Part shown: positions 16,831 through 25,951 of the stretch, one piece after another
How positions within the stretch are numbered: position 1 is the first letter of the stretch
Layout of the letters: the number at the start of each line of letters is the position of its first letter
Assembly: GCA_023409265.1 (NCBI GenBank)
Contig: JAEYHZ010000046.1
Location: 1 to 64,000 of the forward strand
Direction of reading: 5' to 3'
Origin: Bacillota bacterium
GTDB lineage: Bacteria > Bacillota > Clostridia > Acetivibrionales > DSM-1351
DNA length: 64,000 bases
Translations under genes and position numbers: made by a program
The notes under the pieces: generated by a model
What the model was told of the DNA's origin: nothing
Database searches by the model: none
What the model saw: the letters and a program-made list of their open reading frames with translations, nothing else

Positions 16831-18840
16831 TTGAGAATAGGAGTAGATTATTATCCCGAACACTGGGATAAGGGCAGATGGAAAACAGATGCTGAAATGA
16901 TGCTTGAGGCGAGAATAAAAGTTATACGGATCGGAGAATTTGCCTGGAGCTTATACGAACCTGAAGAAGGTAAGTACGATTTCGCGTGGATGGATGAGGT
17001 ACTTGATTTCTTCGGTGGATACGGAATAAAAATAGTACTTTGCACTCCTTCGGCAACTCCTCCAAAGTGGATGACAGACAAATATCCTGATATATTACAG
17101 GAGGATATCCATGGTAATGCAAAAATATTTGGAACCAGAAGACATTATTGCTACAATAGTGATTTATACAGGCAAAAAACCAGGAAGCTGGTTGAAAAAA
17201 TTGCCGAGCGTTATGCCAACCACTATGCGGTTGAGGGCTGGCAGATAGATAACGAACTGGGCTGGTCCAATACTACACGCTGTTACTGCAGGAAATGTCA
17301 CGCCAAGTTTATAGATTGGCTGGAGAAAAAGTACGGCAGTATTAAAAATCTTAACGAAAAGTATGGAACCGTATTCTGGAGCCAGATATATAACAGCTTT
17401 AGTGAAGTAATCATTCCAAAAGCCGGGGCATGCTATGACACCTGCCATGATACGCAGGGCCAGAATCCCGGATTGCTGCTGGACTTTTACCGCTTCTCCA
17501 GCGAATCGGTTATAGACTTTATGAAAGAATCGGTAGATACAATTAAAAGGTACAGTGATAAACCTGTTACCACCAATATGCTGGATGCAGCCATAAACTC
17601 CGGAACAGGTATAAACTATTTTGAAATGTCCGAAGCACTGGACTTTGTGTCGTGGGACAATTATATAGAGTTTCAGTGGGGGATAGCAAAAGCAGCTACT
17701 GTATCAAGAGATCATGCACTTCTCAGAAGTTATAAAAAACAGCCGTTTTGGGTAATGGAGCAGCAAAGCGGCCCCTGCGGCTGGAGTAAGCTGGGACCTG
17801 CCCCGACTCCCGGAAAATTGCGGCTTTGGACGTACCAGGCAATAGCTAATGGCGCAGATACTGTAGTATACTTCAGATGGAGGGCTTGTCCCTTCGGAAC
17901 AGAAGAATACTGGCATGGCATATTAAATCATGATGGTAAACCAAACCGCCGGTATGAAGAAATTTCAAAGATCGGACTGGAAACAGAAAAATTGAGCTCG
18001 TATTTCGGACCGCTGCAGCCAAAAGCAGAAGTGGCAATCATTAAGTCCTTTGACAGTGAATGGAGCCATTCAATCCACAGACACGTTGAAAATTTCAGCT
18101 ATGATAATTTACTGCTGGATTTTTACAAGCCGTTTTTTGAAATGGGTATTTCTGTAGATTTTGTACAACCTGGTGAAGATTTATCCGGTTATTCACTGGT
18201 AATCGCACCTGCACTACTCTTACTTACAGATAATGAGAAGACCAACCTTGAAGACTATGCGGCTAACGGAGGCAATTTGCTGGTTTCGTTCAGAAGCGGA
18301 ATAAAGGATGTGTTCAATAATATGCTTATGAAGTCTGTTCCGGGTGTATTTTCCGACCTGGCAGGCGTTGAAGTATATGACTATGATCCGCAGTTCCAAA
18401 AACAAACCGGCGTTTCAGGGGTATTTGGGGAAGGTAATTCAAAATTGTGGTGTGACATTATTACGCCTATAACCGCCAAAAAACTGGGAGTGTATACAAA
18501 GGACTACTACGCCGGTAAACCGTGCCTGACTGTAAATGAATTTGGAAAGGGAAGTGTGTATTATCTGGGCTGTGATCTGGATGATGCTGCTATGAGCAGG
18601 CTTATGAAATACCTGGCGGCACAAGCTGGTATTCCTGTGGGACTGTATTCCATTTCGGGTATGGAGGCTGTCGAATCAACCGATGGAAAGGAAAAAGCCA
18701 TTTTTGTTATGAACCATAACAGCTATCCTCTGGTAATTTCTCTGGATAAAAAATATACTGAAATATTAACCGACAGCAAAGCAGAAGGTGCTCTCACAAT
18801 TGAACCCTATGGGGTTGCGGTTTTAAGGAATAATGTTTGA
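16831..18840 (+). CDS. Glycoside hydrolase family 42 beta-galactosidase, cytoplasmic
   Basis: TTG start at 16831 behind AAAGGGG; the in-frame stop just upstream excludes a longer form. It has 669 residues and no signal peptide. The N-terminus GVDYYPEHW and RIGEFAWSLYEPEEG is diagnostic for GH42. Acid/base Glu142 lies in WQIDNELGW and nucleophile Glu310 in WVMEQQSGP. A cysteine cluster at about 148-160 (CYCRKCH, with a further Cys upstream) matches the zinc site found in many GH42 enzymes. The trimerisation (A4-type) and beta-sandwich domains follow. It is the last gene of the sugar operon before a terminator and should remove terminal beta-galactose from imported oligosaccharides or galactosides. 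Confidence 0.93.
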   Translation: MRIGVDYYPEHWDKGRWKTDAEMMLEARIKVIRIGEFAWSLYEPEEGKYDFAWMDEVLDFFGGYGIKIVLCTPSATPPKWMTDKYPDILQEDIHGNAKIFGTRRHYCYNSDLYRQKTRKLVEKIAERYANHYAVEGWQIDNELGWSNTTRCYCRKCHAKFIDWLEKKYGSIKNLNEKYGTVFWSQIYNSFSEVIIPKAGACYDTCHDTQGQNPGLLLDFYRFSSESVIDFMKESVDTIKRYSDKPVTTNMLDAAINSGTGINYFEMSEALDFVSWDNYIEFQWGIAKAATVSRDHALLRSYKKQPFWVMEQQSGPCGWSKLGPAPTPGKLRLWTYQAIANGADTVVYFRWRACPFGTEEYWHGILNHDGKPNRRYEEISKIGLETEKLSSYFGPLQPKAEVAIIKSFDSEWSHSIHRHVENFSYDNLLLDFYKPFFEMGISVDFVQPGEDLSGYSLVIAPALLLLTDNEKTNLEDYAANGGNLLVSFRSGIKDVFNNMLMKSVPGVFSDLAGVEVYDYDPQFQKQTGVSGVFGEGNSKLWCDIITPITAKKLGVYTKDYYAGKPCLTVNEFGKGSVYYLGCDLDDAAMSRLMKYLAAQAGIPVGLYSISGMEAVESTDGKEKAIFVMNHNSYPLVISLDKKYTEILTDSKAEGALTIEPYGVAVLRNNV

Positions 18841-18856
18841 ATATAATGCATTAATC

Positions 18857-18902
18857 AGCTGGAATAACCCTGATATCAAGGGCTTATTCCAGCTTGTTTT
18901 AT
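18857..18902 (+). terminator. Terminator ending the Mgl/GH3/GH42 operon
   Basis: AGCTGGAATAA and TTATTCCAGCT form an 11-bp stem (extended by CCC/GGG in the inner part), followed by TTGTTTTATT. Confidence 0.8.
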
Positions 18903-18917
18903 TGATGGGGGCTTTTA

Positions 18918-18947
18918 TTGACAACATAAAATACCTTTTTTTATTAT
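18918..18947 (+). promoter_or_regulatory. SigmaA-type promoter for the small membrane protein gene
   Basis: A perfect TTGACA, an 18-base spacer and TATTAT; about 100 bases before the ATG at 19051. Confidence 0.5.
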
Positions 18948-19050
18948 TGTTTACAATATTAGACTTGATTCTATTAATGCTAATTATGTTCACTAATTTC
19001 TATGAAAAACAATATAATATATTAATTATATTAATCCGGAGGGTAAACAA

Positions 19051-19239
19051 ATGGAATTACTAAAATTAGCTCTTAGCTTAAGCAAGGCAGTTCGTAAAAA
19101 TGATGTTGCTAAAGGTTGTTTGTTGGGTAGTGCAACTACAATCGGTACTGGGGGAGCAGTATATATTTTAAAAAAATTACTTGTAAAAAAGTCTGACAGC
19201 AAAGGGAACGGCCACGATTTAGATATTAATATTAATTAA
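19051..19239 (+). CDS. Small one-helix membrane protein or peptide of unknown function
   Basis: A 62-residue protein with a good SD (CCGGAGGG) and an upstream promoter. The N-terminal part is an amphipathic, lysine-bearing helix (MELLKLALSLSKAVRKNDVAKG), the centre is a Gly/Thr-rich hydrophobic segment (LLGSATTIGTGGAVYILKKLL), and the tail is polar and acidic (Asp-Leu-Asp-Ile-Asn). It could be a membrane-inserting peptide, for example bacteriocin- or holin-like, or a precursor peptide, since the remains of a radical-SAM gene follow. None of these is proven and no family was recognised. Confidence 0.55.
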   Translation: MELLKLALSLSKAVRKNDVAKGCLLGSATTIGTGGAVYILKKLLVKKSDSKGNGHDLDININ

Positions 19240-19357
19240 GATTATTGCTTGGGAATATAAAAATAAGACACGTAGATATCCTAATGAGAAGGTTCATATT
19301 AATTTATTGTTTTTTCTACAAATTGCAGGGGTGCAAGGGAATGAAGATTTTACAGTT

Positions 19358-19398
19358 AAGAGCATCCGGGCTGCTTAAGAGCGGTTTTGGATGCTCTT
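19358..19398 (+). repeat. Inverted repeat at the breakpoint of the radical-SAM gene
   Basis: AAGAGCATCC (19358-19367) and GGATGCTCTT (19389-19398) are perfect 10-bp arms. The right arm contains the TTG that opens the truncated radical-SAM frame. There is no T tract. Confidence 0.6.
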
Positions 19399-20352
19399 GA
19401 TGGTTGGAAGTATTGTGTAAGCAGAGCTTTTCAGTATTCTGACTTAAAACAGCTTGTATTTTGGTTTTTCTTCATCAAACAGCCAATACCTAAGCCAATC
19501 ATCAAATATAACAGCTCCAAGGCTTATAAAAATCCAAAGTATACCATAGTACAGGCATATCTGTCCTTGAAGATTGAAGGCTTTGAAAAAGAGACAGATG
19601 CTCGAAGAGGAACAGGTACATATAATTCAGTTATTGGAGCAATGCAAATCCTTAAAGGTAAGAAGCTCCTGTTTGGAGTATCCTGCTGCTATACCCGTGA
19701 CAACACTGAAATAATAGGCAGTGAAGAATATTTCGACGAAATGGTTGAATTAGGAGCTAAATTTGCATGGTTTTTTACCTATATGCCCATTGGAAAAGGT
19801 GCTCCAACCAATCTGATGGTTACTGCTGAGCAAAGAGAATTTATGTACCGGCAGATACGTGATTTTAGAAACACAAAACCCATTTTTACATTGGACTTCT
19901 GGAATGACGGGGAATATATCGGCGGGTGTGTAGCCGGTGGACGGTACTATGTACATATAAATGCAAACGGAGACATAGAACCCTGTGCATTTATTCACTA
20001 TTCTGATTCCAATATCAAAGAGAAAACTTTGCTGGAGGCATTAAAATCGCCTCTGTTTATGCAATATTACAAAAATCAACCCTTTAATGAAAATCATCTG
20101 AGGCCCTGTCCTCTATTGGATAATCCCGACAGGCTTATAGAAATGGTAGAAATCTCAGGCGCCGAATCCACAGACATGAGTGCACCGGAGAATGTAGTGG
20201 AGCTTTCGGAGAAATGCAGGGAAGCAGCTGATAACTGGTCGGTGTCGGCTGAAAACTTATGGCGCAGACAATATGCATCTTCAAAGAAGAAAAGTTGTGT
20301 GGAATGCGGGTGTCAAAAGAAATTCACAAAAAATTCATTTAATAAACAATAA
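19387..20352 (+). pseudogene. Radical-SAM/SPASM protein lacking its N-terminal Fe-S motif
   Basis: About 320 codons remain, opening at a TTG with no SD. From about residue 55 the sequence fits the middle and C-terminal part of a radical-SAM enzyme: SLKIEGFEKETDARRGTGTY, LFGVSCCYT, and a C-terminal cysteine-containing region GGCVAGGRYYVHINANGD, EPCAFIHYSD, LRPCPLLDNP. The CxxxCxxC motif that binds the catalytic 4Fe-4S cluster should lie N-terminal to this and is absent. Residues 1-50 (LVFWFFFIKQPIPKP) do not look like the family. It therefore appears to be a 5'-deleted gene that cannot be a functional radical-SAM enzyme. A late CVECGC motif is at the C-terminus. The substrate is unknown. Confidence 0.7.
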
Positions 20353-20419
20353 TTGTTAACATTGTTCAGCTAAAATATAAACATAAACTTTTATATTTTC
20401 CCCCTTAAATATCTTTGTA

Positions 20420-20449
20420 GAAGCTCCGATAATATAATTGGGGCTTTCA
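20420..20449 (+). terminator. Terminator after the radical-SAM remnant
   Basis: AAGCTCC and GGGGCTT arms around a 12-base loop with a short T-rich tail. Confidence 0.5.
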
Positions 20450-20567
20450 TTATGTCCGCATGAAATTTTGTCTCTTTGTTTACGGTTATTGATTTAAGGA
20501 ATTTGTCTTTTATATATTGTCATGGGAGGCAGATATTATAATGAAATAAAAATACCAGGAGTTTGAT

Positions 20568-21029
20568 ATGGACTTAACAAGTTGTTATTCTGAGTTAAAA
20601 GCTTCACTTGAAGCCTTGAGTAAGGAAAATATTAATGATTTATCATACTTGTATGACAGAGTTATAGTTAAATTACAGCTATTCATGTACACTTATAACA
20701 TTCAAATGGATGATCATAATAAGTTAAAAATTACACTGTCATCTGAGATAGAAAATTTGGATCCAAGTGATTCTGCTGCCAAAATGAGCGGAATATCCTC
20801 AGTGACTATTTCCGGATTGGCTTTAATGTTTATTTTAATAGCTTTGATGGAAATTGGGGTAAGCGCAATGTTTGTTTATATATTGTTTTGTGGGCTTGTA
20901 GGATTTTTGTTGTTCTCATTTGATCTTTTTTCAACTACGCAGCATAATGACAAAAGAAAAAAAGTAATTTATAAAATGTGTTTAGAAATACTTGATAAAG
21001 AAAAAGAAAAATTAGATGTAAGATATTGA
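20568..21029 (+). CDS. Two-helix membrane protein of unknown function
   Basis: 153 residues, SD CCAGGAG. An N-terminal helical, charged domain (1-80, rich in Leu, Ser, Glu and Lys with coiled-coil character) is followed by a hydrophobic hairpin (about 82-105 and 108-126: ISGLALMFILIALMEIGV and FVYILFCGLVGFLLFS). A short basic C-terminal tail ends in DKEKEKLDVRY. The layout suggests a cytoplasmic domain held to the membrane by a two-helix hairpin. No family was recognised. The gene is isolated, with terminators on both sides. Confidence 0.65.
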   Translation: MDLTSCYSELKASLEALSKENINDLSYLYDRVIVKLQLFMYTYNIQMDDHNKLKITLSSEIENLDPSDSAAKMSGISSVTISGLALMFILIALMEIGVSAMFVYILFCGLVGFLLFSFDLFSTTQHNDKRKKVIYKMCLEILDKEKEKLDVRY

Positions 21030-21030
21030 A

Positions 21031-21057
21031 AAGGGATAACGATTATCTCTTTTTTTA
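21031..21057 (+). terminator. Terminator after the two-helix membrane protein
   Basis: A short stem AAGGGATAA/TTATCTCTT with one G-U pair and a run of seven or more T. The rest of the 318-bp gap to the uridine kinase shows no gene. Confidence 0.6.
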
Positions 21058-21347
21058 TACCATCCCAGACAGTCAAAGATGGAGTGATCTGGCATAGTGA
21101 AAGGGATACGGTTTCTTCATAGGGCAAAACTATCCAGGTAGAATAAAAGAGCATTTAAAGACTTGTGTAATTAGTCTGGAAGAGTTACTTAAGATAGCAA
21201 AATGATTATTAAATTGAGTGTATTTTAGAGAAATACTCAGCTGCTACATTTACAATTTCAGGTATAGTAGATACTTCCTTGAGCATGGGAAGAAACAATG
21301 ATATAATCTTGATGAAAAACATTACAAAAAATATTTGGAGAGCCGAC

Positions 21348-21971
21348 ATGAAACATGCTGTACTTATTGGAATAGCCGGAGGAACGGGCTCAGGTAAGAC
21401 CACACTTGCAAAGAGACTTAAAGATACCTTTGGCGATGATGTAGTTCTGCTGTGCCAGGATTATTATTACCACTCTTTTGATAACCTTACTTATGAAGAA
21501 AGAAAACTCCTAAATTTTGACCATCCCGATGCGTTTGACTCAAAGCTTCTGATAGAACAGTTAACAAGGCTTAAGAACTTCGAACAGGTGGAGCGGCCAA
21601 CTTATTCTTTCGTCGAATATAAAAGGCTGGACGAAACCGTCAGAGAGGAGCCAAAACGTGTTATCATACTGGAGGGAATTCTGATTTTTGATAACCCTCA
21701 ATTAGCAGAACTGATGGATATAAAGATATTCGTGGATACCGATGCCGACATTAGACTGGCAAGAAGGCTTTTGAGGGATATTCATGAAAGAGGCAGAAAT
21801 CTGGATTCGGTGGTTAACCAGTATCTGAATACAGTAAAACCCATGCATGAGGCATTTATAGAACCTAGTAAAAGAAACGCTGATGTCATTATTCCCGAGG
21901 GTGGAATGAACAATGTTGCCTTTTCAATGCTAGAGGACAGAATTAAGGGTATTCTTTACAATTGGGAATAA
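21348..21971 (+). CDS. udk: Uridine kinase (uridine/cytidine phosphorylation)
   Basis: Start ATG 21348 follows GGAGAG and gives 207 residues, the usual size; ATGs further upstream would add a tail that does not match the family. Walker A is GGTGSGKT at residues 9-16. Other family marks are LCQDYYYHSFDNLTYEER (nucleoside-binding Asp and Tyr), FDHPDAFDS, PTYSFVEYKR and IILEGILIF (Walker B-like), then RRLLRDIHERGR as the LID arginines. It transfers phosphate from ATP or GTP to uridine or cytidine in pyrimidine salvage. The gene is monocistronic with its own terminator. Confidence 0.93.
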   Translation: MKHAVLIGIAGGTGSGKTTLAKRLKDTFGDDVVLLCQDYYYHSFDNLTYEERKLLNFDHPDAFDSKLLIEQLTRLKNFEQVERPTYSFVEYKRLDETVREEPKRVIILEGILIFDNPQLAELMDIKIFVDTDADIRLARRLLRDIHERGRNLDSVVNQYLNTVKPMHEAFIEPSKRNADVIIPEGGMNNVAFSMLEDRIKGILYNWE

Positions 21972-21977
21972 TAAAAT

Positions 21978-22016
21978 ACAAAACGTCTGAAATAATTAGT
22001 TTTCAGGCGTTTTTTC
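21978..22016 (+). terminator. Terminator after udk
   Basis: AAAACGTCTGAAA pairs with TTTCAGGCGTTTT, followed by a T tract. Confidence 0.8.
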
Positions 22017-22062
22017 TTGTTTATTGCTTTATAGGCTTTTTATCAAAACTTATTGCTTTGTA

Positions 22063-22091
22063 TTGACCCACTTGCTATAAAGAAATAAAAT
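22063..22091 (+). promoter_or_regulatory. SigmaA-type promoter of the MazG operon
   Basis: TTGACC, exactly 17 bases, then TAAAAT; 35 bases before the MazG ATG. Confidence 0.55.
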
Positions 22092-22125
22092 AAAATGGTA
22101 AAAATCAACTAAGAAGGTGTATTTT

Positions 22126-22524
22126 ATGAATAACAATTATGCTGAAATGGATAAATCTGATCAAAACGTTTATATAAGTGCTCTTAAAAATACAGTCAAA
22201 GTGTTTTGTGAAGACCGGGATTGGGACCAGTATCACAATCCAAAAGACTTGGCTGTAGCAATAATAACTGAAGCATCGGAATTACTTGAGCTATTCAGAT
22301 TCAAGACACACGATGATATGGTTGCAATGATGGATAATCCTGATAAAAGAATAAAGATTGCAGATGAGCTTTCTGATATCTTTTATTTTATACTAAGGTT
22401 TTCGGAAAAATATGATTATGATCTGACCAGGGAATTTTTTAGAAAAATGATTGAAAATGAGAAAAAATATCCGGTGGATAAGTTCAAAGGATCAAACAAA
22501 AAGTATTCGGAGGCTGGAGAATGA
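22126..22524 (+). CDS. MazG-like nucleotide pyrophosphohydrolase
   Basis: ATG 22126 after AAGAAGGTG is preferred over the in-frame GTG at 22117. It has 132 residues, a single all-alpha NTP-PPase domain. The metal-binding signature is present: EASELLELF (E-x-x-E/D helix) near residue 49 and DELSDIFYFILRF near 80, the E-x-x-D pattern of the dCTPase/RS21-C6 branch. Such enzymes cleave (d)NTPs to the monophosphate and pyrophosphate. The stop codon overlaps the ATG of the next gene (ATGA), so translation of the two is coupled and their products probably work together. In that setting nucleotide-pool control or turnover of a modified nucleotide is a reasonable guess. Confidence 0.85.
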   Translation: MNNNYAEMDKSDQNVYISALKNTVKVFCEDRDWDQYHNPKDLAVAIITEASELLELFRFKTHDDMVAMMDNPDKRIKIADELSDIFYFILRFSEKYDYDLTREFFRKMIENEKKYPVDKFKGSNKKYSEAGE

Positions 22525-24944
22525 GACTATATGCAGGTACATCGGATCAATTTATACAGGATACAATTCAGAACCAAATTGCTGAAAAATTGAAAAGTGG
22601 ATTTTATGGCTACTATGGTTTTAACCCCAGCGAGGGCGAAATACGTTCCTGGCAGAACTCTTTAAGAGCTTTTTCGAATACAGTTCAATATTCGAATCTG
22701 CATGACCACGGAATTATTCTGGAATATCAACTGCCTCTCACTTCAAAGAGGTTGGACTGCCTTATTTCTGGTAAAGATGCTGAGAACACAGATAATGCTG
22801 TTATTATTGAATTGAAGCAGTGGGACAGATGTGAACCGTCTGATTCAGAAAATGAGGTTATGACATGGCTTAATGGTTCCTTGCGAGATATTCTGCATCC
22901 TTCTGTTCAGGTGGGTCAATATAAAATGTACCTGGAAGACACTCATACAGCCTTTTATGACGATTCTAATCCTGTAAGTTTAAATGCCTGTTCTTATCTG
23001 CACAACTATCACTTTAATGAAAATGACGTGATATTTGATCCGAAATTTAATGAGACAATAAAGCAATATCCTGTTTTTACTGCAGATGACGTTGATAAAT
23101 TAAAGGATTTTTTGCAGGGAAAACTTGAAAGAGGTAATGGACTGGAGGTGTTAAAAAGAATTGAAAACAGCAAGTATAGAGCCAGTAAGAAGCTTATGAA
23201 TCACGTTGGTAATATAATCAAGGGCAATTCAGGTTACATTTTGCTTGATGAACAAAAGGTGGTTTATGACAGGGTTCTAACAGAAGCAATGAAAGGCTTC
23301 CATAACAGGAAAAAATCTGTTGTTATAATAAAAGGTGGACCCGGGACAGGAAAATCTGTTATAGCTATTAATTTGATGGCTGATTTACTGCTGAAAGGCT
23401 ATAATTCACAATATGCTACAGGTTCCAGAGCATTTACAGAGACATTGAGAGAAATTATCGGCAGAAGAGGTGCTATTCAATTCAAATATTTCAATAGCTA
23501 CATGGAGGCAGGAGATAATGAGGTTGACGTTATTATCTGTGATGAAGCCCATAGAATAAGAAAAACCAGTAATAACCGATATACGCCCGTATCAAAGAAA
23601 TCTGACCTGACGCAGGTTGATGAATTAATCAGAGCCTCAAAGGTTTGTGTATTCCTGATAGATGACCGTCAAGTGGTAAGACCGGGAGAAATAGGCTCAA
23701 CTAAGTACATAAAGGAAAGTGCCGAAAAAAACAACTGTAAGGTCATCGAGTTTGATGAACTGGAAACGCAATTCAGGTGCAATGGATCTGACGGTTTTAT
23801 TAATTGGGTTAATAATACATTAGGCATAAAACGGACAGCAAATCCTATTTGGACTGAAAATGAACAGAATTTTGAGTTCAGAATTTTTGATACTCCGGAA
23901 AGCCTGGAGGGCGCCATAAGAGAAAAAGCTGATACTGGGTTTAGTGCAAGAATGACAGCAGGATTCTGCTGGGAGTGGTCAAATGCCAATAAGGACGGTT
24001 CATTAGCAGATGATGTGGTTATTGATGACTTCAAGCGCCCATGGAATGCCAAACCTGAAGCAAAAAAGCTTGCCAGAGGCATACCTAAGGCTACATTATG
24101 GGCTCATGACCCCAATGGGATTAATCAGATTGGTTGTATTTACACTGCACAGGGATTTGAGTTTGACTATGTAGGTGTTATTTTTGGAAATGACCTTGTT
24201 TATGATTTTGATAATCAGCATTGGAAGGGAGACAGAACTAAATCAGCAGACGGAACTGTTAAAAGGTCTAAGGAAGAGTTCATTGATTTTGTAAAGAATA
24301 CATACAGAGTACTCCTGACCAGAGGAATGAAAGGTTGTTATGTATATTTTGTAGACAAGGATACAGAACGCTTTTTTAAATCAAGAATTGAAAGCACCCA
24401 GAAACGTATTACAAATGTAGCGGATGAAGAAATTAAAGAAATTAAATCACCCAAAGTTGTAAAGAAAATAATTGCAGATGATGCTGTAGATGAAAAGAAA
24501 AAATATGTAGAGTATCTGCCGGTGTTCTCTCTAAGGGCTGTTGCAACTGCATTTGGAAATGAAGAATCTGTTGAGCATTCAGGCTGGATGGACGTTGGCG
24601 GTAACAAAAGAATTGGAAAGGATATGTTCATAGCTCAGGTTGTAGGAAAATCCATGGAGCCCACTATCCCTGACGGTAGTTATTGCATATTCAAGTTTGA
24701 AAGAGGTGGTTCAAGAAATGGACTGATTGTGTTGGTAGAATCAAGGCATGTTTCAGACCCGGAATTTTATCAGAGATACACAATTAAAAGATATAGAAGT
24801 AAAAAAGAACTGCTTCCTGATGGAACATGGTTTCATAAGAAAATAATCCTATCACCCGATAATATAGACTTTGATGATATTATTCTTGAAAATGTACAGG
24901 AAGATGAATTTAAAGTTATTGCAGAATTTGTTTGTATTTTATAA
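22521..24944 (+). CDS. Fusion protein: PD-(D/E)XK-like nuclease, DUF2075-type helicase/ATPase, and S24 (LexA-like) peptidase domain
   Basis: 807 residues. (1) Residues 1-200 resemble a restriction-type nuclease fold with Asp79 and Glu97-x-Lys99 (RLDCLIS...VIIELKQW). (2) About 250-630 is a P-loop NTPase of the DUF2075 group: Walker A GGPGTGKS at 272-279, Walker B IICDEAHR with Asp341-Glu342, FLIDDRQVVRPGEIG (helicase motif III-like), and YTAQGFEFDYVGVIF with NTYRVLLTRGMKGCYVY (motifs V and VI). (3) About 660-807 is a LexA/UmuD-type S24 domain with Ser711 in VVGKSMEPTIPDG and Lys756 in YTIKRY, the catalytic dyad. LexA-type domains cleave themselves on RecA-ssDNA or similar signals. The gene is translationally coupled to MazG. 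The architecture and partner suggest DNA-damage- or phage-triggered defence; that function is inference. Confidence 0.85.
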   Translation: MRLYAGTSDQFIQDTIQNQIAEKLKSGFYGYYGFNPSEGEIRSWQNSLRAFSNTVQYSNLHDHGIILEYQLPLTSKRLDCLISGKDAENTDNAVIIELKQWDRCEPSDSENEVMTWLNGSLRDILHPSVQVGQYKMYLEDTHTAFYDDSNPVSLNACSYLHNYHFNENDVIFDPKFNETIKQYPVFTADDVDKLKDFLQGKLERGNGLEVLKRIENSKYRASKKLMNHVGNIIKGNSGYILLDEQKVVYDRVLTEAMKGFHNRKKSVVIIKGGPGTGKSVIAINLMADLLLKGYNSQYATGSRAFTETLREIIGRRGAIQFKYFNSYMEAGDNEVDVIICDEAHRIRKTSNNRYTPVSKKSDLTQVDELIRASKVCVFLIDDRQVVRPGEIGSTKYIKESAEKNNCKVIEFDELETQFRCNGSDGFINWVNNTLGIKRTANPIWTENEQNFEFRIFDTPESLEGAIREKADTGFSARMTAGFCWEWSNANKDGSLADDVVIDDFKRPWNAKPEAKKLARGIPKATLWAHDPNGINQIGCIYTAQGFEFDYVGVIFGNDLVYDFDNQHWKGDRTKSADGTVKRSKEEFIDFVKNTYRVLLTRGMKGCYVYFVDKDTERFFKSRIESTQKRITNVADEEIKEIKSPKVVKKIIADDAVDEKKKYVEYLPVFSLRAVATAFGNEESVEHSGWMDVGGNKRIGKDMFIAQVVGKSMEPTIPDGSYCIFKFERGGSRNGLIVLVESRHVSDPEFYQRYTIKRYRSKKELLPDGTWFHKKIILSPDNIDFDDIILENVQEDEFKVIAEFVCIL

Positions 24945-25018
24945 TGTTTATTATCAATGTTTTTTGCTGGAGCATTTATTTAGATAAAGTAAAAACCAGG
25001 GCACAGAGGAGGACAGAA

Positions 25019-25789
25019 ATGATTTCAATTAAGAATACCCATAACCTCACAGGCGTAACCATAAGCGGAGATTATAACGATCTTTATAATTTAGTTGAGG
25101 CACTACATGCAATTACAATTACAGAAAACTCAGAAAAACATCAAAGCTTTGTTGAAATATCAACTCGTGTCCTTGGGCTTTGCTACGACATAAGACATGC
25201 CTTTCAGGGAGACAGAGAGGTTGAACTTTTTGACAACAACATGACCGAAGAAAAGATGAAATGGCATTCAATGATTGTTCCAAAAAGCAATGTATATTAC
25301 TGCTGCAATTACCTTTACCCTGAGATGTTTTTTGTGATGATTGCTTTAAACGAACTTGTGAAATTAAGAATCAGGGATATCACTAAAACAAGATACATAT
25401 ATAGAGAAGCTCTTGATAAAAAGGTTATCTGGGATGATAAAATAGCAGCAATCCGATCTTTCCAAGCAGAATTTGCGAAATGCGTAAAAGCTACGCTCAC
25501 AGAGACAACATTTTCAAGATGGCTGAAAGTTGTGAATAATGATTACCTGGATATTGAAAATATTACCGGGCAGTATATTGATGTATTAAATATAAAGTAT
25601 ATCAATATGACAAAAGAAAAGAGGCTCAAAAATCTTTCTTTAATAGCCAGAAGGATTTCAGAGTATAAATTTGATAAAGATCATGATGAAATCAAGGAAG
25701 TCGTGGCTGCTGCTGCGAAGGAGTATGGATGTGCAAAGGAGGAAATCAGGTTAAATGGAATTGAATATCCTGAGGATATTGAGTGGTAA
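25019..25789 (+). CDS. Uncharacterised protein, third gene of the MazG/helicase operon
   Basis: Start ATG 25019 with a strong SD (AGAGGAGG). A longer in-frame start inside the preceding gene would add a hydrophobic stretch unlike the rest. 256 residues, soluble. It begins with ISIKNTHNLTGVTISGDYNDLYNLVEAL and contains RVLGLCYDIRHAFQGDREVE and MKWHSMIVP, sequences I associate from memory with an uncharacterised Firmicutes family (possibly DUF6904). The C-terminal third is charged and helical. No catalytic motif is evident. The gene starts 74 bases after the helicase stop with no terminator between, so it is probably cotranscribed and may be part of the same system. Confidence 0.65.
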   Translation: MISIKNTHNLTGVTISGDYNDLYNLVEALHAITITENSEKHQSFVEISTRVLGLCYDIRHAFQGDREVELFDNNMTEEKMKWHSMIVPKSNVYYCCNYLYPEMFFVMIALNELVKLRIRDITKTRYIYREALDKKVIWDDKIAAIRSFQAEFAKCVKATLTETTFSRWLKVVNNDYLDIENITGQYIDVLNIKYINMTKEKRLKNLSLIARRISEYKFDKDHDEIKEVVAAAAKEYGCAKEEIRLNGIEYPEDIEW

Positions 25790-25951
25790 TAAGTAATCTA
25801 ATGTTTTGTGAGGTTTGTCCATAATTTATTTATGTATTATACTATTAGATAGAAAGAATTTGTAATCAGTAGAATACGGAATATTATATTATCAAATGGA
25901 TGTTTAAATGAACGAGAAAAATTTATACTTTTTCTGATAGAGGAGAAACCT

